From Egicoccus halophilus (GTDB lineage Bacteria; Actinomycetota; Nitriliruptoria; Nitriliruptorales; Nitriliruptoraceae): a DNA stretch of 64,000 nt. The notes below the pieces were generated by a model. The model was not told the DNA's origin. It made no database searches and worked only from the letters and a program-made list of their open reading frames with translations. Position numbers and translations under genes: made by a program. The stretch covers positions 3,916,162 to 3,980,161 of the forward strand of contig NZ_CP036250.1 of NCBI RefSeq assembly GCF_004300825.1. The letters are read 5' to 3'. Numbering within the stretch: the first letter of the stretch is position 1; every line of letters begins with the position of its first letter. Below, piece after piece: positions 1 to 9,150 of the stretch.

Positions 1-105
1 CTTGTCCTGTTGCGGCGCGGCGGCCGCAGGGACCGTCAGGCTGGTACCGAGCAGGGCGGCCAGGGCGAACGTCAGCCCCCGGCGCGCCGTGGTGGATCGT
101 CTCAC
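1..105 (-). CDS. Secreted protein, N-terminal fragment
   Basis: Only the first 35 codons are in the window; the gene runs off the left edge. The start is a GTG at 105-103 with a GGAGGG Shine-Dalgarno element 7 bases upstream (113-118 on this strand). The fragment reads as a classical Sec signal peptide: a basic N-region (VRRSTTARRG), a hydrophobic core (LTFALAALLG) and a small-residue stretch (VPAAAA) that would suit signal peptidase I. The mature function cannot be inferred. It is transcribed away from the neighbouring oxidoreductase gene, with 145 bases between them. Confidence 0.6.
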   Translation of the reverse strand, partial: MRRSTTARRGLTFALAALLGTSLTVPAAAAPQQDK

Positions 106-250
106 GCGCGTTCCCTCCGTCAACGCGGTCCGCCGTCCGGCGGGACCGCTCCGGCGGTGTCTCCCGACCGCCGGAGGGGCCACCCTGCCACGCGTCACCC
201 GAAAGACTTCAGGGCTTTTTCAGAAACGCACGTCTGGCGCACGTCCTTCC

Positions 251-1243
251 TCAGGCCGCGCGGGGCAGGGCGAACGCGTCGGCCACGAGCTCGAAGGAGC
301 GCAGGCGGGCGTCGCGGCCGATGCCCGCGGCGGCGAGGATCAACTCGTCGGCATCGGCGTGGGTGCGGAAGCGTTCCAGGTAGGCGCGGACCTCGTCCGC
401 GGTCCCCACGGCGGTGTAGCGCACCATCTGCTCGACCTGCTGGCCGGCCGGCGAGGCGAGCACGGCGTCCACGTCCGCGGACGAGAGCTGCTGACCGCGA
501 CCGAACAGCAGTTGGACCCGACGGCGCTTGGCCTGCTGCAACTGCGCCTGCGCGTCGTCGTGCTCGTCGGCGGCGACGACGTTGACGGCCGCCAGCACGT
601 GCGGCCGGTCGAGCTGCGCCGAGGGCCGGAACTCGCGCCGGTAGACGGCCACCGCCTGCTCGAGCGCCGCAGGGGCGAAGTGGGACGCGAACGCGTAGGG
701 AAGCCCGAGCGCGGCGGCCAGCTGCGCCCCGAACAGCGACGAGCCCAGCACGTACAGCGGCACGTGGGTGCCCTTGCCCGGGGTCGCCTCGACCCCGGGG
801 ATGCGCGAGGTGTCGCCGAGGTACGCCTGCAGTTCCAGCACGTCGTCGGGGAACCGGTCGGCGGCGGCGAGGTCGCGCCGCAGGGCACGGAACGTCGCCT
901 GGTCGCTCCCGGGCGCACGACCCAGGCCCAGCTCGATGCGGCCGGGGTGCAGCTCGGCGAGCGTGCCGAACTGCTCGGCGACGACCAACGGCGAATGGTT
1001 GGGCAGCATCACGCCGCCGGCCCCGAGCGTGATCGTCTCGGTGTGCGCGGCCACGTGGGCGATCAGGACGCTGGTCGCAGCCGACGCGATCGTGGCCACG
1101 TTGTGGTGCTCGGCGTACCAGATCCGGCGGTACCCGAGCCCCTCGGCGGCGCGCGCCAGCGTGACGCTGGCCTGCAGGGCCTGGGCGACCGTCTCTCCCT
1201 CCCCGACGTCGGCGAGGTCCAGCAGCGACAGTGGGAAGGACAC
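251..1243 (-). CDS. LLM-class flavin-dependent oxidoreductase (MsnO8-like)
   Basis: About 330 residues, the usual length for bacterial luciferase-like monooxygenases, which use reduced flavin to oxidise small organic substrates in the cytosol. Visible family signatures are the N-terminal [13 protein letters not shown], the YAEHHN segment, the [20 protein letters not shown] loop and the LGLGRAPG motif that follows HPGRIE. These place it in the single-component 'LLM class oxidoreductase' group, not with the true luciferase alpha/beta chains. The open frame extends upstream to 1348 but that extension is arginine-rich and unlike the family. I chose the GTG at 1243, just before the conserved SFPLSLL start. 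The substrate is unknown. It is divergent from the diguanylate cyclase gene across 200 bases. Confidence 0.85.
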   Translation of the reverse strand: MSFPLSLLDLADVGEGETVAQALQASVTLARAAEGLGYRRIWYAEHHNVATIASAATSVLIAHVAAHTETITLGAGGVMLPNHSPLVVAEQFGTLAELHPGRIELGLGRAPGSDQATFRALRRDLAAADRFPDDVLELQAYLGDTSRIPGVEATPGKGTHVPLYVLGSSLFGAQLAAALGLPYAFASHFAPAALEQAVAVYRREFRPSAQLDRPHVLAAVNVVAADEHDDAQAQLQQAKRRRVQLLFGRGQQLSSADVDAVLASPAGQQVEQMVRYTAVGTADEVRAYLERFRTHADADELILAAAGIGRDARLRSFELVADAFALPRAA

Positions 1244-1443
1244 GGCGGACACCTCGAGGATGGGAGCGCGACAGCGCTCGAGGACGGAGCGCGACAGCGA
1301 ACGAACGACGCCGTCGGCGCAGGCGGAGCGGCGGCGCAGGCGTCGCACCGGGACAACTCGCGACGGCCGTGTCGTATTCCCGTCGCCGACCCACGGGGCT
1401 CCCGACCACTCAGGTCGTCGATCGCCGGGCCGACGGACACGGC

Positions 1444-2862
1444 ATGCAACGGTCCTGGGTCCGCTTCGGCGCCGTCGCGAGCGGACTGCTCGCGGCGTGT
1501 CTCGTCACGACCGGTCTCGCCCAGGCGGCGACGTGGACCACGCTGCTCGGCCTGACCACGATCGCCATCGAGCGCGGCCGGCGTCGCCATCGTCCCCGTG
1601 ATCCGCTCGCCTGGCGGCTGCTGTCGATCACGACGCTCGGCTTCGCCGCCGCCCTGACGGCGCACGTCGTGCTGCCGCCGGTCGGTTCGGGGATGCACCC
1701 GGTCGCCGGCGGGCTCATGGTCCTCGCCTACCCCTTGCTGGGGGTCTCGGCGGGCCGATTCGCACGGGCCCAGAGCGACGGTTGCGATCGCGGGCCGTGG
1801 CTCGACAGTCTCATCGTGACCGTCGCCTGTACCGCCGCCATGTGGGAGGCTGCGCTGGTGCGCCATGCCCGCGGGGCGTTGGACACCGAGGCCGAACTGC
1901 TCGTCATCCTGGTGACGGCGTCGCTGGCCTGCTGGGTCGCGGCCATGACGATGCGCGTCGTGTTCGCCGGCGGGTACGCCACCTTCAGCGGTTGGACGCT
2001 GGCGGCCGCGAGCACGGCAGGTGGTGCCGCTGCCGTTCACCTGGTCTCGAGCGGGATGCCCGACGGACACCTGCCGCGAACGACGGTCGTGCTGTGGGGG
2101 GTCGGGCTGCTGCTGTTGGGCGTCGCCGCCCTGCATCCCTCCATGGCGCGGCTGACCGAGCCGGCCGACGTCGACACCGCGCACGTGATCGTGCGCACCG
2201 TGCTGCCCTCCCTCGCGTTGTTCGTCTGTCCGCTGGCAGTCGCCCTGCGATGGCGGCTCGACGACAGCGTCGCCCCGGTCGCCACCATCGGCAGCCTGGC
2301 CGTCTGTCTCGCCGTGGCCGCGCGCTTCACCCTCCTGGTCGTCGATCGGGAGCGGGCTCGCGACCAGTTGCGCGAGCAGGCGTTGCGCGACCCGCTGACC
2401 GGTCTCCCCAACCGCGTGCTGTTCTTCGATCGCCTGACCGTGGCACTCGACCGCCGTCGGCGCCGGGGAACGCAGGTCTGGGTGCTGTTCGTCGACCTCG
2501 ACGGCTTCAAGCGGCTCAACGACCGCCATGGGCACGCCATCGGTGACCTGGCACTCGTGGAGGTGGGACGCCGGTTGTCCGCGGCCAGCCGGGCGTCGGA
2601 CACCGTCGCCAGGCTCGGCGGCGACGAGTTCGTGCTGTTCACGGAGGTGGAGACGACGGCGGACGCACGGGCACTGACGGCGCGGCTCCAGGACGAGTTG
2701 TGCCGTCCGCTCGTGCTGCCCTGTGGTCCCACGCGCCTCGGCGCCAGCATCGGCGCGGTCAGCGCCGACGACGTCGGCAACAACCCGCACGCGCTGCTCT
2801 CGGCGGCCGACACGGCGATGTACGTCGTCAAGCGACGGCGGCAGATGGCCGACCGGGTCTAG
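1444..2862 (+). CDS. Membrane-anchored diguanylate cyclase (GGDEF)
   Basis: 472 residues. The first ~300 hold about eight hydrophobic membrane segments with no recognised sensor family. A short linker then leads into a C-terminal GGDEF domain (about 305-472). The catalytic motif is intact (GGDEF at 392-396), so the protein should make cyclic di-GMP from two GTP at the membrane. An RxxD inhibitory site (RASD, 383-386) lies exactly five residues before GGDEF, which is the canonical I-site spacing for product feedback. No EAL domain is present. The ATG at 1444 was chosen because upstream codons give an arginine-rich leader; no strong ribosome binding site is visible. The input signal is unknown. 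Confidence 0.88.
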   Translation: MQRSWVRFGAVASGLLAACLVTTGLAQAATWTTLLGLTTIAIERGRRRHRPRDPLAWRLLSITTLGFAAALTAHVVLPPVGSGMHPVAGGLMVLAYPLLGVSAGRFARAQSDGCDRGPWLDSLIVTVACTAAMWEAALVRHARGALDTEAELLVILVTASLACWVAAMTMRVVFAGGYATFSGWTLAAASTAGGAAAVHLVSSGMPDGHLPRTTVVLWGVGLLLLGVAALHPSMARLTEPADVDTAHVIVRTVLPSLALFVCPLAVALRWRLDDSVAPVATIGSLAVCLAVAARFTLLVVDRERARDQLREQALRDPLTGLPNRVLFFDRLTVALDRRRRRGTQVWVLFVDLDGFKRLNDRHGHAIGDLALVEVGRRLSAASRASDTVARLGGDEFVLFTEVETTADARALTARLQDELCRPLVLPCGPTRLGASIGAVSADDVGNNPHALLSAADTAMYVVKRRRQMADRV

Positions 2863-2976
2863 CGCGGGTCGCCCACTGGGGGCGAACGGCCCGCGACTTC
2901 GGGCCCTGTGTCGGACGCGACCGGCACGGCGGTGGCCGACCCTTCGAGTGTCGAGCCATCCCCCAGGAGCGCGCCC

Positions 2977-3441
2977 GTGCCACCCCATGCCCGTACGTCC
3001 CGACCGTGGCCGGCGCTCGCCGTCGCGGTGGCCGCGATGCTCGGCCTCGCCGTCGTCCTGCCGCCCGAGATCCGGGCCGCCGGCGAGCAGCGCGCCGCGG
3101 ACGACGACGCCCATGCCGCCATGGTCGCGATCGCGCCCGGCGGCAGCGTGGAACTGGACCAGCTGCCGGCCGAGCACCGCGAGCTCTATCTCGCCGCCGC
3201 CGAGCACCGCGAGGCGTTCACCGCGGTGCGCTGCTACTGCGGGTGCGAGGACTTCCTCGACCACCCGGACCTGCTGACGTGCTTCGTCCGGCCCGGGGAC
3301 GGCGCCTGGGAGCGGCACGCCACCGGCTGTGGCGTGTGCCTCGGCGAGGCCCGCGACGTGGTCGCCGACCTCGATCGTGGCCTGCCGCTCGACGAGATCA
3401 TCACCCGCATCGACGCCCGCTACGGCGGGATCACCACCTGA
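2977..3441 (+). CDS. PCYCGC-motif membrane-anchored protein
   Basis: 154 residues. After one N-terminal hydrophobic segment (about 11-30) the mature part carries the hallmark CYCGCEDFLDH motif, then LTCFVRPGDG and HATGCGVCLGEA. This gives a Cys-rich pattern matching the PCYCGC-motif family of exported proteins (Pfam PCYCGC). The initial proline of the motif is replaced: the segment reads RCYCGC. The family's biochemical role is not established; the paired cysteines suggest metal or redox chemistry (inference). The GTG at 2977 is preferred over the GTG at 2908 because AGGAGC lies 6 bases upstream of it. The next gene begins 13 bases after the stop, and its product also has a CC motif, so the two are probably one operon. 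Confidence 0.75.
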   Translation: MPPHARTSRPWPALAVAVAAMLGLAVVLPPEIRAAGEQRAADDDAHAAMVAIAPGGSVELDQLPAEHRELYLAAAEHREAFTAVRCYCGCEDFLDHPDLLTCFVRPGDGAWERHATGCGVCLGEARDVVADLDRGLPLDEIITRIDARYGGITT

Positions 3442-3454
3442 CATCGGAGACGTC

Positions 3455-4036
3455 GTGTCGACCCCCACCCGCTCGAACACCACCCGTTCCACCACCCGTC
3501 CCGCGCCCACGAACCGGACCCGTTCCGGCCCGCTGGCCGGCGCGCTGGTCGTCGGCGCGCTCGCCGTCGCGGTCGGTCTGGGCCTGCCGGGCGGTGGCGG
3601 CGAACCCACCCGTGACCTGCCAAACCCCATGGGCGGGACCGCGATGGCGGCCCCGGGCACCGTCGACGGCGTCGTCCGCCTCGGGGACCTGCAAGTGGCC
3701 GGGGCCGCCGTGCAGATGGGCGACGTGCCGCTCGACGTCACGGTCGTGCCGAGCTGGCAGGTCGAGAACACCGGGGACGCGGAGGTGACCTTCGCGGTCG
3801 GCCAGCCCCGGGTGCTCGAGGGTTGCTGCCCGGGACCGGTCTACGTCGACGGGGTCGCGACCGAGCCGGGCCAACCCGTCACCCTGGCCGCCGGCGACGA
3901 GGCCGTGGTCGACTTCCCGTTGCAGATGCACGCCGGCATGGACGGCTGGCACCACCTCGAGCTGCCGTTGGTCCTGTCGAGCACCGGGGAGGCGACCGCG
4001 CTGCACGTGACCGGCGACTTCACCGGCGCCGCCTGA
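3455..4036 (+). CDS. Exported Cys-Cys/Met-His protein, partner of PCYCGC gene
   Basis: 193 residues, starting at a GTG with GGAG five bases upstream. A Thr/Arg-rich N-terminus leads into one membrane segment (about 25-45). The extracytoplasmic part resembles DUF1573-like immunoglobulin-fold proteins: WQVENTGDAEVTF is a typical first strand pair, then EGCCPGPVYVDG, then MHAGMDGWHHLELPL. I recall the EGCC and MHxGMDGxH signatures from small exported proteins encoded beside PCYCGC proteins. The cysteine, methionine and histidine cluster would suit copper binding, but that is inference. A function should not be assigned beyond 'likely exported, cotranscribed with the upstream gene'. Confidence 0.65.
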   Translation: MSTPTRSNTTRSTTRPAPTNRTRSGPLAGALVVGALAVAVGLGLPGGGGEPTRDLPNPMGGTAMAAPGTVDGVVRLGDLQVAGAAVQMGDVPLDVTVVPSWQVENTGDAEVTFAVGQPRVLEGCCPGPVYVDGVATEPGQPVTLAAGDEAVVDFPLQMHAGMDGWHHLELPLVLSSTGEATALHVTGDFTGAA

Positions 4037-4093
4037 CGCCGCTCGGCCGGACCCGCGTCCCAGTGACCGTGCCCGGCACCGGGCGGACAGCGC

Positions 4094-4099
4094 TACGGT
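4094..4099 (+). promoter_or_regulatory. Putative -10 element, leaderless TPM gene
   Basis: TACGGT fits the actinobacterial -10 pattern TANNNT and ends 7 bases before the ATG at 4107. No Shine-Dalgarno sequence precedes that ATG, so the message is probably leaderless. No convincing -35 was found. Confidence 0.4.
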
Positions 4100-4106
4100 C
4101 CGGCGC

Positions 4107-6326
4107 ATGCCCATGTGCGCCCCGCTCCCGTCGTCGGCCGTGCCGCCCGTGCGTCTGGCCGTGCGGTCCGGGGCAGGCGCACGGCTGGTCGCCCTGCTCA
4201 CGCTGCTGACCGGTCTGCTCGTCGTGGGCGCCGGCGCGCTGGTCGCTCCCCCGGCGGGTGCCCAGCAGGTGCCGCAACTGACCGACGAGATCAACGACGA
4301 GGCAGGACTGCTCACCGGGCGCGAGGACGAGGTCCGTGCCGCGCTCGCCGAGCTGCGCGACCAGGTGCACCTGTTCGTCCTGACGACGGACACCACGGCG
4401 GCAACCCCCGTCACGTCGTTCGTGCAGGAGGTCGCCTCGGAGAACTCGCTCGGGGGCGACGACGCGCTGCTGCTCGTCGCGATCGACGACCGCAGCTACG
4501 CGTTGTGGGTCGCCGACGGGCTGCGCGGGGTGAGCGACACCGACATCGACCGCATCAACACGTCGGTCGTCGAGCCCCTGCTCGCCGAGGGCGACTTCGC
4601 GGGGGCCGCGATCGCGGCCGGACAGGCGCTCGCCGACGCCCAGGCCGGGCAGACCGGCACGCCCGCCGACGACGACCCCGCCCCGACCGATCCGACGCCG
4701 GCCCCGACCACCGGACCGGGCGGCGCGACCGGGGGGCAGGTTCCGTGGTTGCTGGTGATCCCGATCGCGGCATTCGTCCTGTTCGCCGCCGCGTCCCGCC
4801 TCACCGAACGCCAGGGACGTCGGCGCAGTTCCGAGGAACGCGACCGCCGGCTCGGCGAGCTCGCGCGCTCGGCCAACGCCCGCCTGCTCGCCTGTGACGA
4901 GGCGGTGCGCGAGGCCACCACCGAGCTGGCGTTCGCCGAGGCCCGCTTCCACGCCGACGACGTCGCACCCCTGCGAGCGGCGCTGGACACGGCCCGCGAC
5001 GCCCTGCACGACGCGTTCGAGCTGCGACAGCGTCTCGACGACGAGGTCCTCGAGACGCCGCTGGAACGCGAGCAGCTGTTGCAGCGCATCGTGGAGCACA
5101 CCGAGCGCATCGACGGGGTGCTGGCCGCCGAGTACGCGCGGCTCGACGACCTCCGGGAGCTCGAGCAGGAGGCACCACGTCTGCTCGACGACCTGGAGGC
5201 CGACATCCGCGACGCCCGTACCCGCCGGGAGGCGGCCGGTCCGCTGCACGAGCGGCTCGCCGCGCGTTCGGCCACGGCCCGCGACGCCACACGGGGCAAT
5301 CTGACCGAGGCCGACAAGCGGCTGGCCGCGGCGGCGGCCGCCGTCGACGCCGGACAGGCCGCCCTGACCGGGAACGAGACCAGCACCGCGGCACGGGCGG
5401 TGCGCGAGGCACAGGGCGCCCTGGCCGCCGCCCAGCAGCTGCTGCTCGCCGTCGAACACGCCGCCAGCGAGCTCGACGAGGCCGAGCGGGAACTCGACAC
5501 GGCGCTTCGGGCCGCGGCCGGTGCGCTCGACGAGGCCACCGCGGCGGCCACCGACACCCGCGTCCCGACGCCGGCTCCGGCCCGGGCGCCGAGTGCTGGT
5601 CGCGCCCGCGGCGGCGCCGGGACACCACCACCACCCCCGCCGCCGTCCGCGCCGGCGCTGGTGGCCGAGGCGCGGCGGCTGCTCGAACACGCCCGTGCCG
5701 CGCGGGACGACGACCCGCTGCGCGCGTACGAACAGGCCCGCGGCGCCGAGTCCGCGGCCGTGCAGGCGGTCGCACTGGCGCACGCCGCCGTCGAACGCCG
5801 GGAACGGGAGACCACCGCCGCCCGCGCGGCGCTGCGAACGGCGACCGCGGTGTACGACCGGGCGGCGGACTACCTCGCGGTACGCCGGCAGGGTGTCGGC
5901 CGTGAGGCCCGGACCCGGATCCAGGAGGCCGAACGCCACCTCGACCGCGCCCGGGCGCTGCTCGACACCGACCCGGCGACGGCCGCCGACGAGGCCCGGG
6001 AGGCCGAGCGGCTCGCTGCCGAGGCCTACCGGCTCGCCAGCCGGGACTTCGACTCCTACGACCAGTACCGCGGCCCGTTCGGGCGCGGCCCCTACGGCGG
6101 CGGCGGCGGACCGACGATCGTGATCGGCGGCTTCCCGATCCCGCTGGGCGGCTCGCGCCGTGGTGGCGGCGGCTTCGGCGGCTCGGTGTGGGGTTCGCCC
6201 GGCGGCCGCAGCACCGGCGGGGTGTTCGGGGGTGGCCGCGGCTTCGGTGGTGGTTTCGGCGGCGGCGGACGCAGCATGGGCGGCGGCTTCGGTGGCGGCG
6301 GCCGCGCCGGCGGTGGACGGTTCTGA
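4107..6326 (+). CDS. TPM-domain membrane protein with long coiled coil and Gly-rich tail
   Basis: 739 residues. Order of parts: signal peptide (to about residue 53, ending PPAGAQQ); TPM (DUF477/YgcG-like) domain at about 55-175; Pro/Thr/Asp linker; one membrane helix (VPWLLVIPIAAFVLFAAA, about 212-230); then more than 400 residues of Glu/Arg/Ala-rich helix predicted to be coiled coil, broken by a proline run near residue 508; and a glycine-rich C-terminus with GGGFGG repeats. TPM domains occur in membrane-stress and photosystem-repair proteins. The immediate downstream partner is a PspA homologue, so a joint role in envelope maintenance is likely. It is much longer than a minimal YgcG protein. 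Confidence 0.82.
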   Translation: MPMCAPLPSSAVPPVRLAVRSGAGARLVALLTLLTGLLVVGAGALVAPPAGAQQVPQLTDEINDEAGLLTGREDEVRAALAELRDQVHLFVLTTDTTAATPVTSFVQEVASENSLGGDDALLLVAIDDRSYALWVADGLRGVSDTDIDRINTSVVEPLLAEGDFAGAAIAAGQALADAQAGQTGTPADDDPAPTDPTPAPTTGPGGATGGQVPWLLVIPIAAFVLFAAASRLTERQGRRRSSEERDRRLGELARSANARLLACDEAVREATTELAFAEARFHADDVAPLRAALDTARDALHDAFELRQRLDDEVLETPLEREQLLQRIVEHTERIDGVLAAEYARLDDLRELEQEAPRLLDDLEADIRDARTRREAAGPLHERLAARSATARDATRGNLTEADKRLAAAAAAVDAGQAALTGNETSTAARAVREAQGALAAAQQLLLAVEHAASELDEAERELDTALRAAAGALDEATAAATDTRVPTPAPARAPSAGRARGGAGTPPPPPPPSAPALVAEARRLLEHARAARDDDPLRAYEQARGAESAAVQAVALAHAAVERRERETTAARAALRTATAVYDRAADYLAVRRQGVGREARTRIQEAERHLDRARALLDTDPATAADEAREAERLAAEAYRLASRDFDSYDQYRGPFGRGPYGGGGGPTIVIGGFPIPLGGSRRGGGGFGGSVWGSPGGRSTGGVFGGGRGFGGGFGGGGRSMGGGFGGGGRAGGGRF

Positions 6327-6381
6327 CGAGGACGAACTCGGTGGCCCGGTCCGGGCCACCGCGACGACGAGAGGAACGACC

Positions 6382-7089
6382 GTGGCACGGACCATCCTGG
6401 GACGACTCAGTCAGCTGTTGCGCGCGAACGTCAACGCGCTCATCGACAGCGCCGAGGACCCCGAGAAGATGCTCGACCAGCTGGTGCGCGACTTCACCAA
6501 CAGCATCACCGAGGCCGAGGCGGCCGTGGCGCAGAGCATCGGCAACCTGCGCCTGCTCGAGGACGACCGTGACGAGGCCCGGTCGACCGCCGAGGAGTGG
6601 GGCAACAAGGCGGCCGCGGCGGCCCGACGCGCCGACCAGTTGCGCGACGAGGATCCCGGCGAGGCGGACCGGTTCGACGAACTGGCGAAGATCGCCCTGC
6701 GCAAGCAGATCTCGTTCGAACAGCAGGCCGACTCGTTCGCCGGGCAGATCACCCAGCAGACCGAGATGGTGGACAAGCTCAAGGACGGTCTGGAGAAGAT
6801 CCGCCGCAAGCGCGAGGAGCTGGTCGCCAAGCGCGACGAGCTGGTCAGCCGCTCGCGGATGGCCGAGGCGCAGACCCGGGTGCAGGAGGCCGTGCGCAGC
6901 GTGTCGGTGCTCGACCCGACCAGCGAGCTCGGCCGCTTCGAGGAGCGCATCCGTCGCGAGGAGGCGCGGGTGCGCGGCATGGAGGAGGTGACGGCCTCGT
7001 CGATCGACTCGCAGTTCGAGGAGCTCGACGAGCTCGGCGACGACCTCGAGGTGGAGCGGCGCCTGCAGGCCCTGCGCGGGCCGTCCTGA
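6382..7089 (+). CDS. pspA: PspA/IM30 (ESCRT-III-like) membrane-stress protein
   Basis: 235 residues, almost entirely alpha-helical and charged, as expected for the PspA/Vipp1 family that coats and stabilises stressed cytoplasmic membrane. The N-terminus (ARTILGRLSQLLRANVNALI, then DSAEDPEKMLDQL) is the family's conserved amphipathic helix and DPEKML motif. The start is a GTG with GAGGA six bases upstream; the longer open frame reaches back into the TPM gene and is a shadow. It lies 55 bases after the TPM gene and probably shares its transcript. A double hairpin follows immediately. Confidence 0.9.
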   Translation: MARTILGRLSQLLRANVNALIDSAEDPEKMLDQLVRDFTNSITEAEAAVAQSIGNLRLLEDDRDEARSTAEEWGNKAAAAARRADQLRDEDPGEADRFDELAKIALRKQISFEQQADSFAGQITQQTEMVDKLKDGLEKIRRKREELVAKRDELVSRSRMAEAQTRVQEAVRSVSVLDPTSELGRFEERIRREEARVRGMEEVTASSIDSQFEELDELGDDLEVERRLQALRGPS

Positions 7090-7095
7090 GACCCC

Positions 7096-7155
7096 GGCGG
7101 CGCTGCGGCGCCGCCAACGCCACCGGGCACCGTCGCGACGACGGTGCCCGGTGGC
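7096..7155 (+). terminator. Twin hairpin terminator after pspA
   Basis: Two perfect hairpins in tandem: 7096-7115 (8-bp stem, loop TGCG) and 7119-7155 (17-bp stem, loop CGA). The second is very stable. No long U-tract follows, which is common in high-GC actinobacteria. It ends the TPM-pspA transcript and also lies just beyond the 3' end of tRNA-Thr on the opposite strand. Confidence 0.75.
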
Positions 7156-7204
7156 TTGTGCGGGTCGGTGCAGGGCAGGTGCAGGGCGCAGTGCACGTGT
7201 TCGG

Positions 7205-7277
7205 AGCCGGGACGGGGAATCGAACCCCGGACCTATTCATTACGAGTGAATCGCTCTGCCGACTGAGCTATCCCGGC
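7205..7277 (-). tRNA. tRNA-Thr (anticodon CGU)
   Basis: The reverse strand folds as a complete cloverleaf: 7-bp acceptor GCCGGGA/TCCCGGC (7277-7271 with 7212-7206), 4-bp D stem GCTC/GAGC, 5-bp anticodon stem ATTCA/TGAAT around loop CTCGTAA, and T arm CGGGG-TTCGATT-CCCCG. The anticodon CGU reads ACG, threonine. The discriminator is U73 and CCA is not encoded. Coordinates include the discriminator. Confidence 0.95.
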
Positions 7278-7397
7278 GCGCGTGCGCGGCCTCGGCCGCG
7301 GAGCGGTGGGAAGCGTATCGGACCGCCTGCCGCCCCCGCCAACGCACCGCTTCCCCGGTCCGGCGATAGGTTCGCCGTCCCGCCCCGAAGGACCGCC

Positions 7398-7865
7398 ATG
7401 GCAGCGATCGACCTCGCCGGCACCTGGCGCACCACGGCGCCGCGCGACGACGTGTGGGTCGTGGTGGCGGACCTGTCGACCTGGCCGAAGTGGTGGCCGG
7501 CGATCGACGAGGTGGAGCTCCTTGCGGGGACGCCGAGCCTGCCCGAGTCGGCCCTGCTGACCTTCGGGACGCCGATCCGTCCGCTGCGGGTCGAGGTTGC
7601 CGTGGCCGTTGCCGACAACGGCGAACGGCTCGACGTCGTCACCGTCGACGGCCCGGTGCACGGCACCGGACGGCTCGAGCTGACCGAGGAGGCCGACGGC
7701 ACGGCCGTGCGCTTCGCGTTGCGTCTCGACGTGCGTTCGCGACTGTTCAAGCCGGTCGAGCGGGTGCTGTCCGGCGCCGGCCGCGGCGGCCGGGAGCGCC
7801 TGCGGCAGGCCGGCGACGACCTGGCCCGGCTCGCCGGCGGGGAACCGGGGCGACACGAGGTCTGA
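7398..7865 (+). CDS. SRPBCC (START-like) family protein
   Basis: 155 residues, a normal length for the polyketide cyclase/dehydrase-like SRPBCC superfamily. The N-terminus (DLAGTWRTTAPRDDVWVVVA) and WPKWWPAIDEVELL match the helix-grip fold pattern, in which a long C-terminal helix (here about 125-150) covers a hydrophobic pocket. Members bind small lipophilic ligands or act as cyclases or toxin-like proteins; nothing here narrows that down. The ATG at 7398 has an AAGGA element upstream; upstream sequence in the same frame runs through the tRNA and is not coding. Confidence 0.75.
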   Translation: MAAIDLAGTWRTTAPRDDVWVVVADLSTWPKWWPAIDEVELLAGTPSLPESALLTFGTPIRPLRVEVAVAVADNGERLDVVTVDGPVHGTGRLELTEEADGTAVRFALRLDVRSRLFKPVERVLSGAGRGGRERLRQAGDDLARLAGGEPGRHEV

Positions 7866-7954
7866 ACCCGGCCGCGTCGGCTCCCCCGACCGCTGGCCGC
7901 CCCCGGCGGCGGGTCGCAGACCGGCACCCACGCCGGTCCCTCCCCCTCTGACGA

Positions 7955-7984
7955 ATCGCGGCGCCCCGTTCGGGACGCCGCGAT
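7955..7984. terminator. Bidirectional hairpin between convergent genes
   Basis: ATCGCGGCG and CGCCGCGAT form a 9-bp stem, extended inward by CCCG/CGGG after one mismatch, around a TT loop. It sits between the ends of the SRPBCC gene and the alcohol dehydrogenase gene. Confidence 0.65.
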
Positions 7985-8002
7985 CGGCCGGTACGCCGGT
8001 GA

Positions 8003-9013
8003 TCAGAAGGTGAAGACCAGGCGCGCGGTGACCTCGCCGGACTCGACGGCCGCGAAGTCCTCGTTGACCGTCTCCAGGGAGCGGGTCTCGCGGATCACCT
8101 TGGTCTGTCCGAGCCGGTGCAGCTCGAACACCTCGGCCAGATCGACCCGGGTACCCACGATCGAGCCGACCACGGTGATGCCCTTGAGCACCGTCTCGAA
8201 GATCGGCAGCGCCATCTGGTTCTCGGCCGGCAGGCCGACCATCGACAGCGTCCCTCCTCGGCGCAGCGACGCGAACGCGGCCTCGAACGCCCGCGGCGAC
8301 ACCGCCGTGGCGATGGCCTGGTCGGCGCCACCGAGCTTCTGGATCTCCTCGGCGACGTCCTGCCGGGCGGCGTTGATCGTGTAGGTCGCCCCGAGCTGCT
8401 TGGCCATCTCCAGCTTGTCGTCGTGCAGGTCGACCGCGATCACGGTCCCACCGGCGATGCGGGCGTACTGCAGGGCGAGGTGCCCGAGCCCACCGACGCC
8501 GAACACCGCGACCAGGTCCGACGAACGCGTGCCCGCCACCTTGACGGCCTTGTAGGTCGTCACCCCGGCACAGGTCAACGGAGCCGCGTCGACCGGGTCG
8601 ATGCCGTCCGGCACGAGGCCGACGTAGCGGCTGTCGGCCAGGCTGTACTCCGCGTAGCCGCCGTCGACCGAGTACCCGCTGTTCTGCTGCGACTCGCACA
8701 GCGTCTCCCAGCCGGTGATGCAGTGCTCGCAGGTCCCGCAGGCGGTGTGCAGCCACGGCACCGCCACCCGCTGCCCCTCGACGACCCGGGTGACGTCCGG
8801 GCCCACGGCGTCGACGATCCCGACGCCCTCGTGCCCGGGGACGAACGGCGGCGCCGGCTTCACCGGCCAGTCACCACGCCAGGCGTGGATGTCGGTGTGG
8901 CACAGCCCGGACGCCTCGAGACGGACCCGGACCTGGTACGGACCCGGCTCCGGGAGCGGACGCTGCTCGATCTGCAGCGGCTCCCCGAAACCCCGGACGA
9001 CGGCGGCTCTCAT
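8003..9013 (-). CDS. adhP: Zinc-dependent alcohol dehydrogenase, AdhP type
   Basis: 336 residues, a full-length medium-chain dehydrogenase that interconverts primary alcohols and aldehydes with NAD(H). Catalytic zinc ligands are visible as Cys in SGLCHTD, His-Glu in PGHEGVGIV and Cys in PLTCAGVTTY. The structural zinc site is CGTCEHC with a fourth Cys in WETLCESQ. The Rossmann motif is GVGGLGHLALQYAR. The Ala/Asn-rich segment and overall layout match propanol-preferring AdhP enzymes. It starts at ATG 9013 with GGAGGAG upstream. No obvious operon partner; holB lies 137 bases upstream on the same strand. Confidence 0.88.
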   Translation of the reverse strand: MRAAVVRGFGEPLQIEQRPLPEPGPYQVRVRLEASGLCHTDIHAWRGDWPVKPAPPFVPGHEGVGIVDAVGPDVTRVVEGQRVAVPWLHTACGTCEHCITGWETLCESQQNSGYSVDGGYAEYSLADSRYVGLVPDGIDPVDAAPLTCAGVTTYKAVKVAGTRSSDLVAVFGVGGLGHLALQYARIAGGTVIAVDLHDDKLEMAKQLGATYTINAARQDVAEEIQKLGGADQAIATAVSPRAFEAAFASLRRGGTLSMVGLPAENQMALPIFETVLKGITVVGSIVGTRVDLAEVFELHRLGQTKVIRETRSLETVNEDFAAVESGEVTARLVFTF

Positions 9014-9150
9014 GGTGCGGACTCCTCCGGCACACCACCCACGGGTGTGCTCGAGACGATGATCCGCCGTCGTCCGTCCCCCGGGCAGGGTCCAGCGGCG
9101 CGTCCCGCACGGGCCCCTCGGCCCTTTCCACCGCCACGTCGCGCCGCGCG

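Noticed and set aside
1063..3771. Long minus-strand open frame across the diguanylate cyclase
   Set aside because: Low-complexity shadow; the plus strand has an intact GGDEF domain and I-site.
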